Translations under genes and position numbers: made by a program
IMG/VR virus record: IMGVR_UViG_3300019487_000073
Location: 1 to 32,072 of that record
Direction: 5' to 3' (one strand)
Source of the DNA: a virus
Length of the DNA: 32,072 nt
Notes under the pieces: model-generated
The model's database searches: none
What the model saw: the letters and a program-made list of their open reading frames with translations, nothing else
Told to the model about the DNA's origin: nothing
In this document: positions 15,486 to 23,711 of the stretch, one piece after another
Layout: every line of letters begins with the position of its first letter
How positions within the stretch are numbered: position 1 is the stretch's first letter

Positions 15486-15824
15486 TTGTCTCTTACAGGT
15501 TCATATAAAATTACTCCTACTTTGGTTGGAGATTTGGAATTTGCTCAAGATTTTAGTTCAGCAGAGAACGATACTTCTCCTGGTCAAATTCAATTACTGG
15601 AATTAACTACAGGAGCAAATACAATTTCTGTTCCTGATGATACAGTTGCAGCAGTTGTAATTCCTCCGGTAATTAATACAGAAACTATTACTCTTAAAGG
15701 AATAAGTGGAGATACTGGAGTATCATTGCATCCTTCTAATCCATCTTTAATTGGACTGAATGCTGTTTCATCTTTTGTTCTTACTGTTGGTGGTGATGTT
15801 ACAGTTAGAATTATTTTTGTTTGA
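15486..15824 (+). CDS. Small beta-rich virion protein with TTG start
   Basis: 112 residues. The only start available is the TTG at 15486, directly after the TAA of the previous gene and in the same frame; AGAGGATGG lies upstream and can serve as its binding site. The protein alternates beta strands (LTTGANTISVPDDTVAAVV, INTETITLKGISGDTG, VSSFVLTVGGDVTVRIIFV), giving a jelly-roll-like pattern common in minor fibre or decoration proteins. Stop readthrough from the upstream gene is an alternative explanation but is not needed. Confidence 0.7.
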   Translation: MSLTGSYKITPTLVGDLEFAQDFSSAENDTSPGQIQLLELTTGANTISVPDDTVAAVVIPPVINTETITLKGISGDTGVSLHPSNPSLIGLNAVSSFVLTVGGDVTVRIIFV

Positions 15825-15834
15825 CAAATAAAAA

Positions 15835-17340
15835 ATGAGAGATCATATTCCAATTACAATTGATGAATTCATGGGCCTCTGGGATAGGGGCGATGAGGAA
15901 TCATGTCCTATTGACCATTGGACTAATGCTAATAATGTTAAATTTGTAGGTAATAATTCATTTGCAACTAGAGATGGAGTTGGAATTCATCAAACTGTAG
16001 CTGTTCCTTTGTCAAATGTAAAAAGAATTTATAACTATCCTACTCCAAATGGAAATACTCTTATTGTTCTTATTGAAAATGACTCCGGGGAAGGAGAAAT
16101 TTATCATGTAGTTGATGCAGATACAGTATTTGGTCCACTCCTTACTATTGATGAAATGACTGATTTCGCTTTCATTCCATATGCTGGAAGAGGATATATC
16201 AGTCCTTTTACTACATTTGTAGCAGGTGAATTAAATGTAGAAAAAGGATTAGAAGATGAATTTTTATATGTTTACCTAGGAGATGGCACCGCAGCACGGC
16301 CTGCTGCCGGAGTTGCGCCTAGTGGAGATATGATAATTTCCAATGGAACAGGGAATACTGATGCGGGAATTCATGTATTTGGAGTTGTATTTGAAACTAA
16401 TTCAGGTCATTTGACTCCCCCCGGAGCATTAGAAGCATTTACTACTAGTGCTAATTTTGGAGTTTCATTTGCTAATATTCCAACTGGAGATACAACAGTA
16501 GTTCGCCGTCACTTAGTTGCTACAGCTAAGATTAATGATTATAATGGCAATCTTACAGGATACCAATTATTCTTTATTCCTGATGGAACTATTGATGATA
16601 ATGTGACTACGACTCTTCTTAATGTCACTTTTTTTGATGCTGATTTATTAGAAGATGCCTCGCATTTGCTTGATAATTTTGAAGAAATTCCAGCGGGTGC
16701 AGTTCTTAGTCTTTATCATGAGAGACTTTGTTTAGCCACTACTTTTGATGACATTTCTGTTGTATATCTTTCTGCACCTGGCGAACCAGAAGCAATTAGT
16801 CAAATTGATGGATTGGTAATTGTAGCATTGGATGGAAATCCTATTACAAATGTGCAGGAATTGCGCGATGTTATGTATGTATTTAAACGCGCGAGGACCG
16901 TTTCATATGTAGATAATGGTGAGGAACCATCATCATGGCCTGCTACTTTAATTGATAATGCATTAGGAACTTTTGTTCATGGTATTGCTACTGTTCTTGA
17001 TAGTGGTTCTGCATCAGTTGACTATTTAATTATTTGCACTTACATGGGCATTCAACTTTTCAATGGTTTATATGCTAAACCTGAATTAAGTTGGAAGGTT
17101 GAGGCTTTGTGGAAAAGACAAGATAGAAATGACTTTCGATTTATTCAAATTCTTAATTCTCCAGTTCAAGAACAGATTTATATAGTCCTTCCTAATCAAC
17201 AGTTATTAGTAGGCAATTATGCAAAGGGAATGGATCCAAAGAAAGTTAGGTGGACTAGATGGACTTTTCATACTAGAGTTAATACAGTAAGTATTTGGAA
17301 TATTGATGAAATCATAATTGGTGCGGAGTTGCTTTCGTAA
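15835..17340 (+). CDS. Tail hub / DNA stabilisation-like protein (gp10-type beta-propeller)
   Basis: 501 residues. The start fits these tail proteins: ITIDEFMGLWDRGDEESCPIDHW, then FATRDGVGIHQ (a 'genes in order, normal sample' motif of the type F-x-x-R-x-G). Repeated beta blades follow (RIYNYPTPNGNTLIVLIEND; ERLCLATTFDDISVVYLSAPGEPEAI; DYLIICTYMGIQLFNGLY; QEQIYIVLPNQQLLVGNYAKG). This looks like the beta-propeller tail hub of P22 gp10 and relatives, which plugs the connector and holds packaged DNA. Spacing and overlap with the following fibre gene (TAATG) agree. Confidence 0.75.
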   Translation: MRDHIPITIDEFMGLWDRGDEESCPIDHWTNANNVKFVGNNSFATRDGVGIHQTVAVPLSNVKRIYNYPTPNGNTLIVLIENDSGEGEIYHVVDADTVFGPLLTIDEMTDFAFIPYAGRGYISPFTTFVAGELNVEKGLEDEFLYVYLGDGTAARPAAGVAPSGDMIISNGTGNTDAGIHVFGVVFETNSGHLTPPGALEAFTTSANFGVSFANIPTGDTTVVRRHLVATAKINDYNGNLTGYQLFFIPDGTIDDNVTTTLLNVTFFDADLLEDASHLLDNFEEIPAGAVLSLYHERLCLATTFDDISVVYLSAPGEPEAISQIDGLVIVALDGNPITNVQELRDVMYVFKRARTVSYVDNGEEPSSWPATLIDNALGTFVHGIATVLDSGSASVDYLIICTYMGIQLFNGLYAKPELSWKVEALWKRQDRNDFRFIQILNSPVQEQIYIVLPNQQLLVGNYAKGMDPKKVRWTRWTFHTRVNTVSIWNIDEIIIGAELLS

Positions 17341-18437
17341 TGGGCACTTTTATTATTCGTCCAACTGTTCTTGCTAGTGGTGGAACTCCGTTCTCTAATG
17401 GTCCAATTACAGGAAATTTTACTTCATGGTTTGCAACTACTGGAACTTTGATTGATAATATTAGTGACCCATTGAAATCTGTTTCAGGGGTCTGCGGAGA
17501 TTTCACAGCTCCTTTTGATACTACATTATTCTTTTCTGATACGGCTAGATTTTCTTTCGCTGGTAATTCAATTTATTTAGATGGTTCACTGGTTCCTATA
17601 GATATTAATAGTTTACCATCTGGATTTTCAGTATCATCTGCAAGTTTGAAAGTTGATTGGGGTTATGCTGCAAGTGACCCAGCTAATACAAGTCGTATTT
17701 ATATCCAAAAGAATATTGTTCAAGAAACTGAATTAGGAGCACCCATAACAGACCCCACAGGTAGTGCAGATATTGCTTATTTTGGTGCTGAATTAAATAT
17801 TATTATTTTAACTGGGCTTGGTGTAGGAATAAGAGCTAATTTAAATAATGGTGTCAACCAAACTAATGGAACAATTAGTGGATTCTTTAGTAACCTGAGA
17901 ATTGAAGGCGAATATATTACTGAGCAATTTTCCAATCAACTTACTTGGAACATACCTGACCCTGGACCATATAAATATGGGGAATACGTAATAATTAAAG
18001 GAAAAGATGGAAATCCAAATTTAAATGATGTAGATAATGTTACCGTTTTAATTGGGAGTGAAGAAGTTCCAGCAGATATTATTTATCAAGATGAAACTAC
18101 TATTATATTTATAATGCCAGATCCCGGTGGAAATACTGGAGATTTACCAGTTACATTAAATTCTAAAATTAATCAGAGCAGTATTGGTAAATCTCCAGTA
18201 TTTTCACCAATTGATCAGAATGGTGATGGTGATGGTGATTCTGGTTTAGGAAAACCAATATATACTCCTCCTGTTAGTCCAGGAATAATTGAAGTTCTTT
18301 ATGCAAATGGTAGTGGAATGTATACTCTAGTTCCTAATAAAAGAGATGACACACTTTATTTAAGAGACGAAGAAGAAACTACAATTGACTTGGCTATTCC
18401 CGCGCCATTTATAAAAACCGGATTCTTTGGTTCATAA
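17340..18437 (+). CDS. Tail fibre-like protein with IPT/TIG-type domain
   Basis: 365 residues, ATG overlapping the previous stop. Residues about 1-195 are a large beta domain (DTTLFFSDTARFSFAGNSIYL, SVSSASLKVDWGYA). Residues about 205-275 look like an Ig-like IPT/TIG domain (YGEYVIIKGKDGNPN, VTVLIGSEEVPADI, TTIIFIMPD). An Asp/Gly linker NGDGDGDSGLG (about 297-307) could bind calcium. The C-terminus is a short beta module. Modular Ig-like domains with flexible linkers are typical of fibres near the tail hub. Confidence 0.7.
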   Translation: MGTFIIRPTVLASGGTPFSNGPITGNFTSWFATTGTLIDNISDPLKSVSGVCGDFTAPFDTTLFFSDTARFSFAGNSIYLDGSLVPIDINSLPSGFSVSSASLKVDWGYAASDPANTSRIYIQKNIVQETELGAPITDPTGSADIAYFGAELNIIILTGLGVGIRANLNNGVNQTNGTISGFFSNLRIEGEYITEQFSNQLTWNIPDPGPYKYGEYVIIKGKDGNPNLNDVDNVTVLIGSEEVPADIIYQDETTIIFIMPDPGGNTGDLPVTLNSKINQSSIGKSPVFSPIDQNGDGDGDSGLGKPIYTPPVSPGIIEVLYANGSGMYTLVPNKRDDTLYLRDEEETTIDLAIPAPFIKTGFFGS

Positions 18438-18439
18438 TT

Positions 18440-18727
18440 ATGGCTAAAAATAGTGAAGGAACATTAATTCATTTTGGAGCAGTAAGACTTCGTGTAAAAG
18501 GAGAGGGTACTCTTCTTCAATTTCTTCATAGTCTTCAAAATGTAAGTAGAGCACGACTCACAGATAATTTATTAATATCTATTAGTGATAGAGAAAAAGT
18601 TACGTTGGCTAATTTCATTAATCAACGTGCTCAATATGAATTAAGAACTATTGAAAAAGATGAATACTTTGAGGTTTCTAAACTAGTAGTATTTATTAGA
18701 CCAACAGCATCCACTTTTCCTCAGTGA
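18440..18727 (+). CDS. Conserved-type phage tail/virion protein, unknown role
   Basis: 95 residues. The pattern FGAVRLRVKGEGTLLQFLHSL, then LANFINQRAQYELRTIEKDEYFEVSKLVVFIRPTASTFP, matches a type of small virion protein that I recognise from many environmental phages, where it sits among tail hub and fibre genes. The fold appears all-beta with one helix. Its molecular role is not known. It starts 2 nt after the previous stop. Confidence 0.75.
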   Translation: MAKNSEGTLIHFGAVRLRVKGEGTLLQFLHSLQNVSRARLTDNLLISISDREKVTLANFINQRAQYELRTIEKDEYFEVSKLVVFIRPTASTFPQ

Positions 18728-18734
18728 GTAAATA

Positions 18735-19073
18735 ATGGCAGGAACACTTAAACGAATTGCTGGTCCGGCATTTCTTGCAAGTAGTGCAGCTGACTTATAT
18801 ACACCACCAGCATCAACTATTTACACTGTAATCCGTCATATTCATTTTGCCAATGTTACTGCCAGTGCAGTTACAATAAGTATTTATGTTGGTGCTACAG
18901 GTGGTTCTGCTAGTGGTACGGAATTATTTGGGACTTTCTCAATTCCAGCAAATGATGTATATGATTATCTTACTTCAGGACTTCGTATGGCTAGCACTGA
19001 TTTTCTTACAGGCTTCGCGAGTAGTGCAAGTGCAGTGACATATACAATTATGGGTGAACAGGCTGTAGTCTAA
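18735..19073 (+). CDS. Beta-sandwich virion protein
   Basis: 112 residues. Strands include TIYTVIRHIHFANVTASAVTISIYVGA, ELFGTFSIPANDVYDYL and SAVTYTIMGEQAVV. The pattern (interface strands with Val/Ile at alternate sites, Gly/Thr/Ser loops) matches the C-terminal domain of the 651 gene product, suggesting a repeated structural module used in two fibres or decorations. It overlaps the next gene by 1 nt (TAATG). Confidence 0.7.
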   Translation: MAGTLKRIAGPAFLASSAADLYTPPASTIYTVIRHIHFANVTASAVTISIYVGATGGSASGTELFGTFSIPANDVYDYLTSGLRMASTDFLTGFASSASAVTYTIMGEQAVV

Positions 19074-19432
19074 TGGCATTAAATATAGATAGACTTCAAT
19101 CGTCATTACTAAAAAGTAAAGTTCAACAGTCTAATAATCCTTTATGGTTTGTTATCAGTGAAATAATCAAGGCTTTACAAGAAGTAATAGCACGGATAAA
19201 TGGTGGTGGGACAACAGGTGGTGGTAGTGGAACAACAATAAATAATATATTCAATAGAACAGTATTTATTCCATCAGAACCTGGTGAAGACGGTGAAGAT
19301 GGAATGATTATTATTAGACAAAATGGTGGAAATAATATTTTTGTTGAATGGTCAGTTCTTACTAATGGAGACCCTGATTTTCCTGAATTAGTATTTGCTG
19401 GCGGTGACGTAATAATGACTCATACACCATAA
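19073..19432 (+). CDS. Tail fibre stem protein with Gly-rich and collagen-like segment
   Basis: 119 residues. An N-terminal helix (PLWFVISEIIKALQEVIARI) is followed by a Gly-rich hinge (GGGTTGGGSGTT), then NIFNRTVFIPSEPGEDGEDG. The last part is a short collagen-like run often seen in front of receptor-binding tips. A beta ending (IIIRQNGGNNIFVEWSVL) completes it. The gene is followed after 1 nt by the probable fibre tip gene. Fibre attachment/stem role inferred from this layout. Confidence 0.7.
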   Translation: MALNIDRLQSSLLKSKVQQSNNPLWFVISEIIKALQEVIARINGGGTTGGGSGTTINNIFNRTVFIPSEPGEDGEDGMIIIRQNGGNNIFVEWSVLTNGDPDFPELVFAGGDVIMTHTP

Positions 19433-19433
19433 T

Positions 19434-20015
19434 ATGGGTTCACCAGTTTGGATTGATCCGTCGGATAATGGGCAATTAAAAGCTTGGATTAGTGGTGTCC
19501 TTACTGACCTGTCCATTGCATTACCAACTGAATTACTTGATTTAATACATGGGCAAATAAAATTTCCAGCCACTCAGAATCCTTCAAGTAATGCTAATAC
19601 TCTTGATGATTATGAACGAGGTTCGTGGACACCTGTTTTGGGCGGAACGGGTGGTGAATCTGGTCAAACCTATGCTACTCAACTTGGGCGCTATGTAAAA
19701 GTAGGCCGCTTAGTTTTTTGTGAATTCCTTATTATTTTCACAGAAGATGGAACTATTAATGGTGATTGTGAAATAAAGGGACTCCCATTCACTGTTGATA
19801 CTTCAGTTTTTATGAATGGTGGGGGTATTATTGGTAATTGGCAAGGACTAGCAACTGCTGTTTCAGTAATCAATTTATTACCAATTACAAACTCAACAAT
19901 TGCACGTGTTTATATCTCGACAGGTAATTCTGTATCTTCTGTTGCTTCGTTGAATGCTGATGTTGGTAATACTGCTGTTTATCAGGGCTCCCTTATGTAT
20001 CAAGCGAGTGCTTAA
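19434..20015 (+). CDS. Tail fibre tip-like protein (YxxGxWTP domain)
   Basis: 193 residues. It has IKFPATQNPSSNANTLDDYE followed by RGSWTPVLGG, the widespread fibre-domain signature (F-P-A-T-Q-N, N-T-L-D-D-Y, G-S-W-T-P), then a beta jelly-roll region (GRYVKVGRLVFCEFLIIF, CEIKGLPFTVD, GIIGNWQGLATA). Proteins with this signature are common as C-terminal parts of phage fibres or virion surface proteins and probably bind host surface structures. The start is one base after the previous stop, so it is expressed together with the stem gene. Confidence 0.8.
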   Translation: MGSPVWIDPSDNGQLKAWISGVLTDLSIALPTELLDLIHGQIKFPATQNPSSNANTLDDYERGSWTPVLGGTGGESGQTYATQLGRYVKVGRLVFCEFLIIFTEDGTINGDCEIKGLPFTVDTSVFMNGGGIIGNWQGLATAVSVINLLPITNSTIARVYISTGNSVSSVASLNADVGNTAVYQGSLMYQASA

Positions 20016-20017
20016 TT

Positions 20018-20266
20018 ATGATAACTGAACGCAAAATCTTTGGAAAAATTGAAATTCTCGAAGACGGACAGATTCAACTTCGAGAAGATACTATCATTGA
20101 ACGAGATGGAATAGAATTAATTCGTATTTATCATCGCAGAGCTTTAGAACCTGGTATGGATACTTCAAATGAAACTGATAAACGATTAAAAGCAATCATA
20201 GGAGTTATCTGGACTCCCGAAATGATTGAGGAATATAAAAAGAATAAGCCTAAACCGGAACAATAA
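20018..20266 (+). CDS. Small conserved-type phage protein of the fibre cluster
   Basis: 82 residues: KIEILEDGQIQLREDTIIERDG, then IYHRRALEPGMD and VIWTPEMIEEYKK. I recognise this pattern (E-D-G-Q-I-Q-L-R-x-D-T-x-I, Y-H-R, W-T-P-E) as a small protein that recurs beside fibre genes in many environmental phages. Its function is not known; an assembly factor is possible. Two bases separate it from each neighbour. Confidence 0.75.
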   Translation: MITERKIFGKIEILEDGQIQLREDTIIERDGIELIRIYHRRALEPGMDTSNETDKRLKAIIGVIWTPEMIEEYKKNKPKPEQ

Positions 20267-20268
20267 AA

Positions 20269-21336
20269 ATGAATTTAGAAGATGTCCTCTTACGTGATAC
20301 TAGAGCAAATCAACCTGCTGCTGGAGATTTAGCAGAGGGAACTCTTTTTTATGTTACTGATGAACAAGTAACTGAACAAAGTCGTTCTGGTGCATGGGTT
20401 GATTATTCTGATGGTGGTGGTAGTAGTGGAGATGTAGTTGGACCTGGTTCCGCTACTGATAATGCAATTACTCGTTTTGATGGAACTACTGGTAAATTAA
20501 TTCAGAATAGTGCTGTCACAATTGGTGATACAGGAATAGTTGCTTATCCAGATGATATAAGACAAACATTTAATCCTGGTGCAAATGCTTCTGGATTAAA
20601 TGTTGGTGCTCAAGCTGGGGACCCTGGAACTCCTGTTAATGGAGATTTAGTTTATAATTCTACTACCAATGAGTTAAGAGCAAGAATTAATGGTGCATGG
20701 GTTTCATTAGGCGCTGGTGGTGGTTCAACTAATGCTGTTGGTCCTGCATTTACTGCACCTGTAGATGGAGATTTCGCGTGGATTAATCAGGGCACAGCCA
20801 GTGTTGATACTACTGGACAAGGAATTCAATTAATTGTTCCTGCTGGTGCTAATGCAATTGACTTAAGAATACGAAAGAAAGCCGCGCCATCTACTCCTTA
20901 TACTATTACTGCAGCCATATTCCCAACATTAGGCACTCAATCTTCTTCTGGTGCTTATCATGGAATTGGTTTTCGCCAATCATCTGATGGTAAATTACAT
21001 TTACTTCTATGCTATCAATCCGTAGCAGGAGAAATTCTATCAATTAAATTTACTGACCCAAATACGTTCTCAGCACTTTATAATCCTCCAGGTTCTGTAG
21101 TTTTAAACACTGGTGTGCAAATGCCAATTAAAGAACTCCCACCACTTTGGTTTAGAATTGGAGATGATGGAGTTAATAGGACTATGTCATTTTCAGTTGA
21201 TGGATATTATTTCTTCCCATTTCATTCAATTGGTAGAACAGACTTCTTAACTGCTGATGAAGTTCTGTTTTTTAATAATGCTCAGAATGCAACTCAAGAA
21301 GCCCGAGTTAGATTAGTATCTTGGTTACAAACATGA
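20269..21336 (+). CDS. Tail fibre protein with C-terminal lectin-like domain
   Basis: 355 residues. N-terminal motif TRANQPAAGDLAEGTLFYVTDE (about 11-32), then a Gly/Ser hinge. GSATDNAITRFDGTTGKL (60-77) is a very common phage-fibre repeat, and NGDLVYNSTTNELRARINGAWVSLG a second. The C-terminal 200 residues look like a ConA-type jelly roll (YTITAAIFPTLGT, YHGIGFRQSSDGKLHLLLCY, MSFSVDGYYFFPFHSI). It probably binds the host surface. It overlaps the endolysin start by 4 nt. Confidence 0.8.
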   Translation: MNLEDVLLRDTRANQPAAGDLAEGTLFYVTDEQVTEQSRSGAWVDYSDGGGSSGDVVGPGSATDNAITRFDGTTGKLIQNSAVTIGDTGIVAYPDDIRQTFNPGANASGLNVGAQAGDPGTPVNGDLVYNSTTNELRARINGAWVSLGAGGGSTNAVGPAFTAPVDGDFAWINQGTASVDTTGQGIQLIVPAGANAIDLRIRKKAAPSTPYTITAAIFPTLGTQSSSGAYHGIGFRQSSDGKLHLLLCYQSVAGEILSIKFTDPNTFSALYNPPGSVVLNTGVQMPIKELPPLWFRIGDDGVNRTMSFSVDGYYFFPFHSIGRTDFLTADEVLFFNNAQNATQEARVRLVSWLQT

Positions 21337-21680
21337 CACTAAGAGAGAAGCAATCTATATTTGCGAATTTAGCAGCTGAACTTATATTTCAAGCTCAGAA
21401 AATGGGATATGCAGTAACTCTTGGGGAAAGCAAACGGAGTGAAGAAGAAGCATTAAGATTATTTAAATTGGGAAAAGGAATTAAAAATTCATTACACATA
21501 GTTAGACTAGCAATTGATTTAAATCTTTTTAAAGATGGTATATATTTAGATAAAACTGTAGACCATAAACCTTTAGGGGAATGGTGGGAAGAACAATCAT
21601 TTGGTGATATTAAATGTTGTTGGGGTGGTAGATTTGGAGATGGAAATCATTATTCCCTCGAACATGAGGGACGTAAATAA
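21333..21680 (+). CDS. M15-type peptidoglycan peptidase (endolysin)
   Basis: 115 residues from ATG 21333, overlapping the fibre stop (ATGA). A TTG at 21321 is also in frame but has no clear binding site. Zinc-site motifs of the VanY/L-Ala-D-Glu peptidase group are visible: SLH-x6-D (His55, Asp62) and D-x-x-H (Asp103, His106), with WGGRFGDG before it, as in the M15 endolysins of T5-like phages. Such enzymes cut peptide cross-bridges or stem peptides for lysis. No export signal, so it needs a holin; the candidate holin is 18 kb upstream. No cell-wall-binding domain. Confidence 0.85.
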   Translation: MTLREKQSIFANLAAELIFQAQKMGYAVTLGESKRSEEEALRLFKLGKGIKNSLHIVRLAIDLNLFKDGIYLDKTVDHKPLGEWWEEQSFGDIKCCWGGRFGDGNHYSLEHEGRK

Positions 21681-21695
21681 GTAGGAGATAAAATT

Positions 21696-22769
21696 ATGCC
21701 CCCACAAGGTGTAGTAGTTCCGGGGTGGCAACCCCCCATGCAGCCAAAGAAAAAAGAAACTTATGCTGCTTCAATTGAACAGCAGGCGAAAGACTATGAC
21801 GAAATAATGAATCGTTATAGACAATATGCTGATAGAGTTGGACAGCAACCTAATAGATCTTTACAGGATTTACGAGGATTAGCATCACAGTATCAACAAC
21901 CTTATACTGGTGCCCCTTATACTGGTGCCACTTATACTGGTGCCACATATACAGCAAGTCCTGCATATACTGCAGGGCCTGCTTACCGGAGAAGTTCTGA
22001 ATTGGAAGGAGCATTTGGAAATCTTTCTGATTTGGCTAGAACGGGTGGATACTCAGGAGAAACATTAGCAAATATTAGGGCACGAGGAGTTAGTCCTCTT
22101 CGTTCAGTTTATGCTAATGCTCAGAGAAATTTACAAAGACAGAGAGCATTACAAGGTGGATATAGTCCTAACATGGGAGCTATAACTGCTAAAATGGCAC
22201 GAGAACAGGGACAACTACTTTCTCAAGCTATCGGAGATATTGAAGCTGGAATTGGTGAAAGAGTTGCACAGGGTAGACTTAGTGTTGGTCCACAATTAGC
22301 TGAATTGGCAGCAAGAGAAAATGCATTAAGAACTCAATATGAGCAGGCTGAAGCAGCGCGTCAATCCGAATATGGTCAAAGTGAAGCAACACGTAGAACA
22401 CAATATGATCAAATTGAAGCAGCACGTAAATCTGCATATGATCAAAGTGAAGCAGCACGCAGGACTGAATATGGTCAAACTGAAGCAGGGCGCAGGTCTG
22501 AATATGATTTAAATCGTCTTAATGCATTACAATCTCTTTATGGTCAATTAGCTCAGGCCGAACAAACTGAAGGAGATAGAGGATTTAGAGCAGCAGAAGG
22601 AATGCGTGCTTTATATGGAACTACTCCTGCTCTACCTGCTCTATATGGACAACAAGCAGTTCAACAAGCAGCATTAAAACCTATTAGAAGGCCTGCTCCT
22701 AGGGGTGGAATATCACTAGGCGGATTGACAGGGCAGTATCAACCCAATACTCAAATTAGACTTGGGTAG
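21696..22769 (+). CDS. Internal/ejection virion protein with tandem repeats
   Basis: 357 residues, strong AGGAG binding site. The N-terminus is Pro/Gln-rich. Residues 70-97 repeat YTGA/YTAG units. Residues 100-200 are a helical Ala/Gln/Arg region (NAQRNLQRQRALQGG). Residues 213-267 are five 11-residue repeats of the form x-x-Y-x-Q-x-E-A-x-R-x. The rest is Tyr/Gln/Ala-rich with a Gly/Arg tail. Ala/Gln/Arg-rich repetitive proteins before the end of the late operon are often virion core proteins ejected with the DNA in short-tailed phages. Function inferred. Confidence 0.7.
   Translation: MPPQGVVVPGWQPPMQPKKKETYAASIEQQAKDYDEIMNRYRQYADRVGQQPNRSLQDLRGLASQYQQPYTGAPYTGATYTGATYTASPAYTAGPAYRRSSELEGAFGNLSDLARTGGYSGETLANIRARGVSPLRSVYANAQRNLQRQRALQGGYSPNMGAITAKMAREQGQLLSQAIGDIEAGIGERVAQGRLSVGPQLAELAARENALRTQYEQAEAARQSEYGQSEATRRTQYDQIEAARKSAYDQSEAARRTEYGQTEAGRRSEYDLNRLNALQSLYGQLAQAEQTEGDRGFRAAEGMRALYGTTPALPALYGQQAVQQAALKPIRRPAPRGGISLGGLTGQYQPNTQIRLG
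22332..22496 (+). repeat. Five 33-base repeats encoding an 11-residue helix motif
   Basis: Units at residues 213-223, 224-234, 235-245, 246-256 and 257-267 of the 21696 product follow TQYEQAEAARQ, SEYGQSEATRR, TQYDQIEAARK, SAYDQSEAARR and TEYGQTEAGRR. An 11-residue period suits a right-handed or straight coiled coil. The DNA repeats are imperfect, so they are likely old. Confidence 0.85.
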
Positions 22770-22776
22770 GTGACTT

Positions 22777-23709
22777 ATGGCTAATAGTTTTCTTGAAAAA
22801 CTAAGATTAGATAATTTATATCCAGCTCTTCCTTTTAGTAGAATAAGGGAGAGAGAACCTGAAATGCCACAGAGAATTACTGGCGCGGGGCCAATGGATA
22901 CTCTTGAATTGGCACAACGACAAAACATGCTAAGAAAGATAGCAGAAGATACACTTGCTCCTACTCCTTCTCCTGAATCTACTAGGAATGTGGTATTTCA
23001 GCCACCATTGAGTGACCAAGTTCAATTGTTAAGAGCAAAACAATCAATGATTTCTCCTTATCAGCAAGGACTACTTGAAGCTAAAGAAGCTGATAGAGAA
23101 TTGAAAGCTCAGCAACAGGGAAGTCAGTCTCAGTTAGCCGAAAGAAAAATGACTGATGCTGAAAAGAAAACTGCTATTGCTGAGATTCGTGAAAACAAGC
23201 GAATGAATGAACAGGAAAAAACTGAATTAATAGGAAGAATTGAATCTGGTCAAATAGAGCAACGCGGCCAAATTGAATCTGAACAAATTGGACAAAGAGG
23301 AGAAGAAGAAAGAAAGACTGAAGGAGTAAGGCAAACTGGAAGAGAATCACTAGCAGAAATGCAAGCTAGACATAAAAGGGAACAAGCACAATTTGAATCC
23401 ACTTTACCACCTAGAACAGGTGATTTACCAAGTCAGCAAGCAAAAGATTTTCAGAATAAATATAGTGTTCTTATTAATCAGAAACCAGAATATAGGAAAT
23501 TTGTTACATTAAATAGACAGACTGGAATGCCTGAAATTGTTCAACCAGGTTCAACTTGGCTTGGTGGAAATAGTCCTACTCAAGAACAATTTAATGAGAT
23601 TAGTAGATTCATTTTTGGTGGTACTTCTGCTGCTGCTCCACTGGTGACTACACCTGCACCAGTAACTACTGCAACGCCAAAACCAGACCCCCTTGGAATT
23701 AGGAAATAA
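22777..23709 (+). CDS. Internal virion protein, charged helical
   Basis: 310 residues starting 7 nt after the previous stop. N-terminal MANSFLEKLRLDNLYP is like the short tags at 5807/5995 only in having Phe-Leu-x-Lys/Arg. The middle (about 85-215) is a long Gln/Glu/Arg-rich helix with a local repeat (IESGQIEQRG / IESEQIGQRG). A Pro/Thr/Ala-rich tail ends the protein. Placement between two large repeat proteins suggests it is part of the same ejected core. Not recognised. Confidence 0.65.
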   Translation: MANSFLEKLRLDNLYPALPFSRIREREPEMPQRITGAGPMDTLELAQRQNMLRKIAEDTLAPTPSPESTRNVVFQPPLSDQVQLLRAKQSMISPYQQGLLEAKEADRELKAQQQGSQSQLAERKMTDAEKKTAIAEIRENKRMNEQEKTELIGRIESGQIEQRGQIESEQIGQRGEEERKTEGVRQTGRESLAEMQARHKREQAQFESTLPPRTGDLPSQQAKDFQNKYSVLINQKPEYRKFVTLNRQTGMPEIVQPGSTWLGGNSPTQEQFNEISRFIFGGTSAAAPLVTTPAPVTTATPKPDPLGIRK

Positions 23710-23711
23710 TT

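Noticed and set aside
22332-22496. CRISPR-like array
   Set aside because: Repeats are coding, contiguous and diverged, with no spacers.
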